A stretch of 10,724 bases of DNA from a bacterium UBA2219 (GTDB lineage: Bacteria > Desulfobacterota > Deferrimicrobia > Deferrimicrobiales > Deferrimicrobiaceae): positions 9,845 through 20,568 of the forward strand of contig DCUH01000028.1 of the NCBI GenBank assembly GCA_002327765.1, read 5' to 3'. A program made the translations under genes and the position numbers. This document shows positions 5,735 to 10,724 of this stretch, one piece after another. The stretch's first letter is position 1. Each line of letters begins with the position of its first letter. The notes beneath the pieces are model-generated. The model was not told the origin of the DNA. It did not search any database and saw nothing but the letters and a program-made list of their open reading frames with translations.

Positions 5735-6211
5735 ATGAGGAAAAATCCCCTTTCCCTCGTAAAGAAAGAGACTTCCGCAATTGCCCCGTTCGAGGAATTC
5801 GAGCGGCGCTTCGAAGACTTCTTCCGCCGTCCCTTCCCGATGATGGGAGCCCCCTGGTGGCCGCGCTGGGAGCGCGCCGAAGAGGTGTCCCCGACGGTCG
5901 ACATCTATGAAGAGGGCGGGGAGGTCGTCCTGAAGGCGGAGATCCCCGGCATGAAGAAGGAAGACATCCACGTCGACATCACCGACAAGACCATGACCCT
6001 CTCCGGCGAGAAGAAGAAGGAGGAGAGGATCGAGAGGAAGGACTACGTCCATCTCGAACGCTCCTACGGCTCCTTCGTGCGCACCTTCCACCTTCCCGCG
6101 GAGGTGATGACGGACAAGGCGAGGGCCACGTTCAAGGACGGGGTCCTGGAGATCCGGGTCCCCAAGACCGAGGAGGCGGCGAAAAAGAGCCGCAAGGTCG
6201 TCGTCGAGTGA
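5735..6211 (+). CDS. Hsp20/alpha-crystallin small heat-shock protein
   Basis: A 158-residue cytoplasmic holdase chaperone that binds unfolding proteins without ATP. The alpha-crystallin domain runs from about 52 (SPTVDIYEEGGEVVLKAEIP) to 145 and includes IPGMKKEDIHVDI (70-82), the LSGEKKKEE strand/loop (89-97) and the signature ATFKDGVLEIRVPK (131-144). The N-terminal arm is rich in Phe, Trp and Pro (PFEEFERRFEDFFRRPF, then WWPRW), as expected for substrate binding and oligomerisation. The C-terminal I-x-I anchor appears as V-V-V in KVVVE. ATG 5735 is preceded by AAGGAGG at 5722-5728, an excellent ribosome site. An in-frame ATG at 5645, also with a purine-rich site, would add 30 atypical residues and is less likely. 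Monocistronic: own promoter region upstream and a strong terminator downstream. Confidence 0.95.
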   Translation: MRKNPLSLVKKETSAIAPFEEFERRFEDFFRRPFPMMGAPWWPRWERAEEVSPTVDIYEEGGEVVLKAEIPGMKKEDIHVDITDKTMTLSGEKKKEERIERKDYVHLERSYGSFVRTFHLPAEVMTDKARATFKDGVLEIRVPKTEEAAKKSRKVVVE

Positions 6212-6233
6212 CGGGAACCGGGAGGACTTCGGC

Positions 6234-6271
6234 GGGGCGGGGCCTCGAGGGGGCCTCGCCCCTTATTCTTT
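6234..6271 (+). terminator. Strong intrinsic terminator after hsp20
   Basis: Bases 6234-6246 pair with 6250-6262 to form a 13-bp stem (two G-T wobbles) closed by a GAG loop, followed by TTATTCTTT (6263-6271). This is a textbook plus-strand intrinsic terminator 22 bases after the hsp20 stop. The stem abuts, and its T-rich tail overlaps, the last codons and stop of the minus-strand small membrane protein gene. In the minus direction no T-run follows the stem, so it would act mainly on hsp20. Confidence 0.85.
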
Positions 6272-6457
6272 CCGCGCCAGGACGAGTCCCCAGGCCGCAA
6301 GGAGCCCCGTGACGACGAGGCCGGGAAGCGACAGCCATTGCGGCACGGCCTTCCCGGCGACGGCGATTTCCCACCCGGAAAACAGGCGCGTCAGGTGGGC
6401 GAGGGAGAGAACGGAGAAGATCGCGCCGGTGACGAGGAAGTACCCCTTTCGGCTCAT
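6263..6457 (-). CDS. Small two-helix membrane protein, 64 aa
   Basis: A short hypothetical protein beginning MSRKGYFLVTGAIFSVLSLA and ending in ARKE. There are two hydrophobic helices (about 6-24 and 44-61), separated by a short segment holding HLTRLFSGWEI and AVPQWLSLPG; the W-E and V-P-x-W-x-S features recur in a widespread uncharacterised small membrane protein group as I remember it. Function unknown. ATG 6457 has GGAGG five bases upstream, which supports it as a real gene despite its size. A much longer open frame extends upstream to 7816 but is antisense shadow of other genes. Its stop codon lies directly against the hsp20 terminator stem. Confidence 0.7.
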   Translation of the reverse strand: MSRKGYFLVTGAIFSVLSLAHLTRLFSGWEIAVAGKAVPQWLSLPGLVVTGLLAAWGLVLARKE

Positions 6458-6473
6458 CGGACCCTCCGGTCCC

Positions 6474-6508
6474 AGTGTATCAACCGGCGCTCCGATGTTG
6501 TGTAAAAT
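6474..6508. promoter_or_regulatory. Divergent promoter region, small membrane gene and PIMT
   Basis: On the plus strand TAAAAT (6503-6508) can serve as a -10 box, giving a 5' leader of about a dozen bases before the PIMT start at 6527. On the minus strand TACACT (6479 to 6474) is a weak -10 for the small membrane protein, with TTTACA (6506 to 6501) upstream but at an over-long spacing of 21. Only the plus-strand -10 is reasonably convincing. Confidence 0.35.
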
Positions 6509-6526
6509 GAACTGACGGGGGAAGCC

Positions 6527-7234
6527 ATGCACCTCCTTCGTCTGGCGATCCTCGCCGCGGCGTTCCTCCCGGCGGCGCTCCTCCCGTCTTCTGCGGCGGA
6601 CGACCCGTACCTCGCGAAGCGGGCGGCGATGGTCCGCGACCAGATCGAGTCCGAGGGGGTCCGGGATCCCCGCGTCCTGGCCGCGATGCGCGACGTGCCC
6701 CGGCACCTCTTCGTCCCCCCGGAGCTCCGCGGACGCGCGTACGAGCCCCGCCCCCTCCCCATCGGGGAAGGGCAGACGATCTCCCAGCCCTATGTCGTGG
6801 GGTTCATGACGGAGATCCTGCGCCTCCAGGGGACCGACCGCGTGCTCGAGGTGGGGACCGGCTCCGGCTACCAGGCGGCGGTCGCCGCGCGGATCGCCGC
6901 GGAGGTCTACTCCGTCGAGATCTTCGAGACGCTCGCCGCCCGCAGCCGCAAGACGCTCTCCGACCTGGGATACCGGAACGTGACCGTCCGGCAGGGGGAC
7001 GGGTACTACGGCTGGGAGGAGAAGGCGCCGTTCGACGCGATCATCGTGACCTGCGCGGGCGGCCACGTCCCGCCGACCCTCCTGCGCCAGCTCAAAAACG
7101 GCGGGCGGATGATCATGCCCGTCGGAGGCCCCTTCATGACGCAGAACCTCGTTTTCATCGAGAAGGACGCGCGGGGGTCGGTCACGCACAAGAGCGTCCT
7201 TCCCGTCGTCTTCGTCCGGCTGCTCGGCCATTGA
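6527..7234 (+). CDS. pcm: Exported protein-L-isoaspartate O-methyltransferase
   Basis: A 235-residue isoaspartyl methyltransferase, the enzyme that uses SAM to methylate L-isoaspartyl residues in damaged proteins so that they revert to aspartate. Family motifs: RDPRVLAAMRDVPRHLFVPP (46-65), PIGEGQTISQPYVVGFMTE (78-96), SAM site VLEVGTGSGYQAAV (106-119), acidic strand YSVEIF (128-133), GDGYYGWEEKAPFDAIIVTCA (157-177) and MPVGG (197-201). Unlike the Escherichia coli enzyme, which starts at the catalytic fold, this one has an extra 25-residue N-terminus: MHLLRL, a hydrophobic run of Ala/Leu, then PSSAA before DDP. That is a signal peptide with probable cleavage near A23/A24. The enzyme would therefore be periplasmic, where SAM supply is a puzzle. 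The ATG has GGGGGAAG just upstream. The next gene starts one base after its stop. Confidence 0.88.
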   Translation: MHLLRLAILAAAFLPAALLPSSAADDPYLAKRAAMVRDQIESEGVRDPRVLAAMRDVPRHLFVPPELRGRAYEPRPLPIGEGQTISQPYVVGFMTEILRLQGTDRVLEVGTGSGYQAAVAARIAAEVYSVEIFETLAARSRKTLSDLGYRNVTVRQGDGYYGWEEKAPFDAIIVTCAGGHVPPTLLRQLKNGGRMIMPVGGPFMTQNLVFIEKDARGSVTHKSVLPVVFVRLLGH

Positions 7235-7235
7235 C

Positions 7236-9614
7236 ATGGGCGCGAAGGAGGGGAGGGTCGTCCCGGCGGTCTTCCTCCTTTCCGCTGCCGCCATGGCGTA
7301 CGAGATCGTCCTGATCCGCCTCTTGTCTTTCCGGTTCTGGCCGCACTTCGTTCCGCTGATCGTCTCGCAGGCGATGCTGGGGTTCGGCGGCGCCGGGGTG
7401 GCGCTCCAGCTCGCCCGGCGGGCGGCGGAGAAGGCTCCCGGGCGCCTCTTCGCCTGGGCGGTACTGCTCGCCGCGCCGGCGTTCGACCTGGCGTTCCGGG
7501 CGTCGCAGCTCGTCCCGTTCGACCCGTTCCTGCTCCTGTGGGACCCGCCGGCCTGGCCGCGGTTCGGGCTGTTCTTCTTCCTGCTTTCCGCTCCCTTTTT
7601 CCTCGCAGGGGCGGCGACGGCGATCCCGTTCGCGTTCCTGGCCTGCCGCCCCGGACCGGTGTACGCGGCATCCTTCGCGGGATCGGCGGCTGGCGCCCTC
7701 GGTGCGATCCCGTTCCTGATGATCGCACCGACCGGCGGCCTCCTGCGGCTACCCCTGGCGCTGGGGGCGGCGGCGTGCGCCTCCGTGCTGTCGGACGAGA
7801 AAGGGGTGCGGCGCAAGGGGCGCCTGGCCGCGCTGTGCGCCGTCCTCGCCCTTCTGGCCCTCCCCGCGGTGGACCCGGAGCTTTCGCCCTACAAGGGCTT
7901 CTCCGCGACGCTCAAGCTGCCGGGAGCCGGCGTGATCGCGTCACGCTCCGGCCTGGCGGGCGACTTCCGCGCGGTCTACGCCCCCGGGATCCACAGCGCG
8001 CCGGGGCTGAGCTTCCGGTTCGCGGGGGAGGTGCCGCCGCAGGCGGCGCTGTTCGCCGACGGGGAGCACCGGGGGACCGTGCCGCGGGATGGCGGGAAAA
8101 GGTTGCCGGCGTACCTCGGGTCCTTCCCGTCGGTCCTGCCGTACCGGCTCGTCGAGCGCCCTCGGGTCCTGCAGTTCGGACTGCGGGGGACGGAAGGGGT
8201 GCTCTCGGCCGCCGTGAACGGCGCGCGGTCGGTGACGGTGGTGGAGCCGGCGCGGGAGCTCGTTCTCCTGGTCGCGGGGGACCTCGCCGGCTTTTCAGGG
8301 GGGTGGCCGGCCGCGCTTCCCGTGGAGATCCGCGAGGAGGGGGAGCGCAGCTTCCTGGCCCGGAAAAGCGGGACCTTCGACATCATCGAGGCGGCGGACA
8401 TTTCCTCGCCCTCCTTTTCGTCGACCGGGGTGCACGCGACGGGCGAGACGTTCCTGCTGACGCGCGAGGGGGTCCGGGCGCTCCTCGACCGCCTGTCGGA
8501 AAATGGGATCCTCGCCTGCTCCGGGTGGGTCAAGGCCCCTCCGCGGGAGATCGTGAAAGTCCTCCGGACGATCCGTGAGGAGCTCGAGGCCGCGGGTCGC
8601 TCGCATGCCGCCGGCCGGGTCGTCGTGATCCGCGGGTGGGGGACCTTTACCGTGGCGGCTCGCAAGGAACCGTTCGATCCCGGCGAGCTCGAGCGCGTCG
8701 GTCGGTTCTGCTCCGAGCAGGGGTTCTCCCTGGTCTGGCCCGCCCCGGCGCCCGGGGAGGGCACCGACGAGGAGGATCGCGCGTTGCGGGAAGCCGTCGC
8801 CGGCGCCCTGGCGGGTCCCGGCCGCGACGGCTCCGGGCTGTTCGACCTGTCGCCCGCCACCGACGACTCGCCGTATTTCCACCGGTTCCTCCGCCTAGGG
8901 ACCTTGACGGAGTTCCGGCGCATCCTCGGTGCCCATTGGGTGCCCTACGTGGAGTGGGGGGTCGTGTTCCTGTTCCTGTCCCTCGGCGTGTCGCTCGTCC
9001 TGGCTGCGGCCCTCCTCCTGCTGCCCGCCGCCTTCGCCCGGGGCGCAGGAACGGAAGAAGGTTCACGGGCCGCCGCCGCCGCGTATTTCTCCGCGCTCGG
9101 GCTGGCGTACATGCTGGCGGAGATCACGTTCCTCAAAGCCGGCATCCTCGTCCTCGGCGACGCGATCTCGGCCGCGGCGGTCGCGATCGGGGGTTTCTCC
9201 TTCTTCTCCGGCGTCGGCAGCGCCTGCTCGGGCCGGTTCGGATCGGCCGGGGCGATGCGGCGGGTCTTCGCGGGTGCGGCGGCCTGCGTCGCGGCCGGGT
9301 TCCTCGCGCTTTCGCTCGCGTCCGTACCGCTGCTCGCGTACGGGAGGGGCTTTCGGACGGCCGCGTTCGTCGCGTCGTTCGCCCCCGCGGCGTTCCTGAT
9401 GGGGATGCCGTTTCCCGCGGCGGTATCGCGCCTGGCGGCGGCGGGAGGTTCGGGGATCCCCTTCGCCTGGGCGGTGAACGGCTTCTTTTCCGTCGCCGGG
9501 GCGTCGCTCGCCTCGATCGGCGCCCTGTGGCTCGGCTTCCGCGGGACGGCGCTGGCCGGGGCGCTCCTGTACGCCGCCGCGGGGCTGCTGTTCCCCCGCG
9601 TCGGCAAGGGGTGA
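7236..9614 (+). CDS. Membrane protein with spermidine-synthase-like central domain
   Basis: A 792-residue protein in three parts. N-terminal membrane domain (about 8-213): roughly six helices, starting with AMAYEIVLIRLLSFRFWPHF (19-38) and LGFGGAGVALQLA (48-60). Soluble Rossmann-like domain (about 225-565): VLQFGLRGTEGVL (311-323), VTVVEPA (333-339), FDIIEAADISSPS (381-393), LSENGILACSGWV (420-432) and ATDDSPYFHRF (541-551). C-terminal membrane domain (about 570-788): LGLAYMLAEITFLKAG (621-636), FLMGMPFP (720-727) and PFAWAVNGFFSVAGAS (742-757). This is the plan of large SpeE-like membrane proteins often called 'spermidine synthase'. Catalytic signatures of true enzymes (GGGDG, the Asp of ISDCTDP, VEID) are missing or altered, so polyamine synthesis is doubtful. 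It starts one base after the PIMT stop without its own ribosome site; a strong AAGGAGG just inside has no start codon after it. Function unknown. Confidence 0.8.
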   Translation: MGAKEGRVVPAVFLLSAAAMAYEIVLIRLLSFRFWPHFVPLIVSQAMLGFGGAGVALQLARRAAEKAPGRLFAWAVLLAAPAFDLAFRASQLVPFDPFLLLWDPPAWPRFGLFFFLLSAPFFLAGAATAIPFAFLACRPGPVYAASFAGSAAGALGAIPFLMIAPTGGLLRLPLALGAAACASVLSDEKGVRRKGRLAALCAVLALLALPAVDPELSPYKGFSATLKLPGAGVIASRSGLAGDFRAVYAPGIHSAPGLSFRFAGEVPPQAALFADGEHRGTVPRDGGKRLPAYLGSFPSVLPYRLVERPRVLQFGLRGTEGVLSAAVNGARSVTVVEPARELVLLVAGDLAGFSGGWPAALPVEIREEGERSFLARKSGTFDIIEAADISSPSFSSTGVHATGETFLLTREGVRALLDRLSENGILACSGWVKAPPREIVKVLRTIREELEAAGRSHAAGRVVVIRGWGTFTVAARKEPFDPGELERVGRFCSEQGFSLVWPAPAPGEGTDEEDRALREAVAGALAGPGRDGSGLFDLSPATDDSPYFHRFLRLGTLTEFRRILGAHWVPYVEWGVVFLFLSLGVSLVLAAALLLLPAAFARGAGTEEGSRAAAAAYFSALGLAYMLAEITFLKAGILVLGDAISAAAVAIGGFSFFSGVGSACSGRFGSAGAMRRVFAGAAACVAAGFLALSLASVPLLAYGRGFRTAAFVASFAPAAFLMGMPFPAAVSRLAAAGGSGIPFAWAVNGFFSVAGASLASIGALWLGFRGTALAGALLYAAAGLLFPRVGKG

Positions 9615-9615
9615 C

Positions 9616-10335
9616 TCATTTCCCGCCGAACACGCTCTTCAGCAGATCGGTCGCCCTGGCGGCGGGATCCTTCCGGATCCTGGTCTCCTCCTGCCCCACC
9701 ATGTGGAAAAGGCCGTCCAGCGCCTTGCCGGTCACGTACCGGTCCAGGTCCAGCGGCTCGGACCTGACGAACGTAAGGGCGGCGTACTTCCCCATCATTT
9801 CCTTGTAGGCGCGGGTCGTGCCGACCTCGTTCATGCTGGACGAGACGATCGGCCGGAACGCCTCGGACAGTTTTCCGGACGTCTTCTCCCTGAAATATTC
9901 GGTGGCGGCGGTGTCCCCGCCGTCCAGGATCTTCCGGGCGTCCTCAAAGCTCATCCCGCGGATCGCATCGATGAAGATCCGCTTCGCCTCCGGGGCGGCC
10001 TTCTCGGCGGCCCGGTTCATGCCGAGCACGAATTCGTCCACTTCCTTCCGGTACCCCGCCTTCCCCAGGACATCCGCGACCTTCTGCATGTTCTTCGGCA
10101 TGAGGATCCGGATCGCCTCGTTGCCGAAATATCCGTCGGTCTTCGATGTCGCGGCCACGGCGTTCCCGGTCCCGATCGAGAGCGCCTCCTTCAGCCCCGC
10201 GACAATGTCCGCGTTGCCCGCCCCGGCCGCTTTCCCCAGGCCGGCCCCTTTCAGCAGGTCGTCCAGGGCGCCGGCCCGGGCGGGCGGCGCGGGAACGATC
10301 ATCAGGAATGCCAACAGGCACAGTGTTTTCTTCAT
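9616..10335 (-). CDS. DUF4197 family exported protein
   Basis: A 239-residue protein with a clear signal peptide: MKKTLCLLAFLMIVP, then PAPPARA, with signal peptidase I cleavage expected after ARA at 22. The mature part is mostly helical, with the DUF4197 landmarks ALSIGTGNAV (51-60), TDGYFGNEAIRILMP (65-79), YFREKTSGKLSEAFRPIVSSSM (146-167) and a LDRYVTGKALDGLF segment (197-210). Family function is unknown. ATG 10335 is preceded by GAAGGA at suitable spacing. Its stop is one base from the stop of the SpeE-like gene on the other strand. The upstream leader holds a perfect 12-base palindrome (10354-10365) and, further up, an overlapping divergent promoter region shared with the aldolase gene. 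Confidence 0.88.
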   Translation of the reverse strand: MKKTLCLLAFLMIVPAPPARAGALDDLLKGAGLGKAAGAGNADIVAGLKEALSIGTGNAVAATSKTDGYFGNEAIRILMPKNMQKVADVLGKAGYRKEVDEFVLGMNRAAEKAAPEAKRIFIDAIRGMSFEDARKILDGGDTAATEYFREKTSGKLSEAFRPIVSSSMNEVGTTRAYKEMMGKYAALTFVRSEPLDLDRYVTGKALDGLFHMVGQEETRIRKDPAARATDLLKSVFGGK

Positions 10336-10456
10336 CGCGTCCTTCCCCCTGCCGCCGCCGGCGGCTCCGCGAAACCGTTAAGAACCCTTGCCCCGGAAAC
10401 CGATCCGGGCGAAAATCCTCTCAATTGATAGAATATCGCCATCCAAGGAGCCGCCC
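10336..10456. promoter_or_regulatory. Divergent region, DUF4197 gene and aldolase
   Basis: On the plus strand TAGAAT (10429-10434), preceded by TCAATT, is a -10 candidate with the same core as that before the Mut7-C gene; it gives a short leader of about 16 bases to the aldolase start. AAGGAG (10445-10450) is the aldolase ribosome site. On the minus strand TATTCT (10435 to 10430) could serve the DUF4197 gene. No clear -35 elements. A GC palindrome lies at 10354-10365. Confidence 0.4.
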
Positions 10457-10724
10457 ATGGCATACAACGCCGATTTCGAGAAAGCTCTCCAGGTGGGTCG
10501 CCCCCCCAACATCAAGGCGCTGTTCCCGAACTCGAAGGCGCTCATCGTCAGCGGGAAGTTCGTCGACCTTGCGATGCGGGCGAAGGGGAACGCCATCTCC
10601 ATGGCCGCCAACGGGCGGAACTACTTCGTCATCCGCGGCGTGCTCCGCGCCGCCCAGAGGGCCAACGCCCCCGTGATCATCGAGATCGCCAAGTCGGAAG
10701 GCGGCCAGAAGGCCTACTGCGCCG
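10457..10724 (+). CDS. Class II fructose-bisphosphate aldolase, 5' part
   Basis: The first 89 codons of a gene that runs off the window. The start MAYNADFEKALQVGRPPN, followed by an ALIVSGKFVD segment, AANGRNYFVIRG and IIEIAKSEGG, matches the N-terminus of class II (metal-dependent) fructose-1,6-bisphosphate aldolases from deltaproteobacteria and relatives as I know them. The enzyme interconverts fructose 1,6-bisphosphate with dihydroxyacetone phosphate and glyceraldehyde 3-phosphate in glycolysis and gluconeogenesis. The Zn-binding histidines and catalytic aspartate lie beyond the window, so chemistry is inferred from the N-terminus alone; a related ketose-bisphosphate aldolase is possible. 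ATG 10457 has AAGGAG six bases upstream, and a near promoter box at 10429. Confidence 0.78.
   Translation, partial: MAYNADFEKALQVGRPPNIKALFPNSKALIVSGKFVDLAMRAKGNAISMAANGRNYFVIRGVLRAAQRANAPVIIEIAKSEGGQKAYCA

Noticed and set aside
4696..5904. 402-residue minus-strand open frame opposite the CNT and hsp20 genes
   Set aside because: Low-complexity Arg/Gly/Asp translation, overlaps two confident genes, no ribosome site or family motif.
6458..7816. Upstream extension of the small membrane protein frame on the minus strand
   Set aside because: It is antisense to the PIMT and SpeE-like genes and low in complexity; the ribosome site and hydrophobic helices support a start at 6457.
8636..9808. 390-residue plus-strand open frame inside the SpeE-like gene
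   Set aside because: Arginine-rich shadow frame; the overlapping frame has clear membrane helices and motifs such as ATDDSPYF.

Overview
The window is GC-rich, densely coded bacterial chromosome. Codons end mostly in G or C, genes overlap or sit a few bases apart, and AT-rich islands occur almost only at promoters. Gene content (an exported DUF4197 protein, an exported isoaspartyl methyltransferase, a membrane SpeE-like protein, a GMP-synthase C-domain protein and a class II aldolase beginning MAYNADFE) suggests a deltaproteobacterial lineage in the broad sense (Desulfobacterota/Geobacter-like). That placement is from general familiarity and is tentative. There is no sign of phage, transposon, CRISPR, tRNA or rRNA; it looks like a housekeeping region.

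Layout. 1-264: a 54-residue FmdB-type zinc ribbon gene on the minus strand, divergent from 265-750, a Mut7-C RNase-domain protein. 757-1775 (minus): a two-gene operon of a PEBP/YbhB-like protein and a class I SAM methyltransferase, with stop and start codons touching. 1909-3227 (plus): a HAD phosphatase and a LysE-type exporter joined by an ATGA overlap. 3271-5562 (plus): a stand-alone GMP-synthetase ATP-pyrophosphatase-like protein followed 12 bases later by a concentrative nucleoside transporter (CNT). 5735-6211 (plus): an Hsp20 small heat-shock protein behind a long structured leader, ended by a strong terminator. 6263-6457 (minus): a tiny two-helix membrane protein. 6527-9614 (plus): an isoaspartyl methyltransferase with a signal peptide, then, one base after its stop, a 792-residue membrane protein with a central spermidine-synthase-like domain. 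9616-10335 (minus): exported DUF4197 protein, one base from the preceding gene's stop. 10457-end (plus): start of a class II fructose-bisphosphate aldolase.

How the genes may work together. The most suggestive pair is the GMP-synthetase-like enzyme and the CNT transporter. Both are nucleoside/nucleotide families, they appear co-transcribed, and both depart from the family consensus at substrate-contact segments. They could form a salvage route for a non-standard purine or nucleoside, but that is inference. The second pair is the exported PIMT and the SpeE-like membrane protein, two SAM-fold proteins placed at or beyond the cytoplasmic membrane. The small heat-shock protein and PIMT are both protein-damage functions, but a terminator separates them, so they are not one transcript. 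No complete, clearly undescribed system is evident; these two pairs are the best leads.
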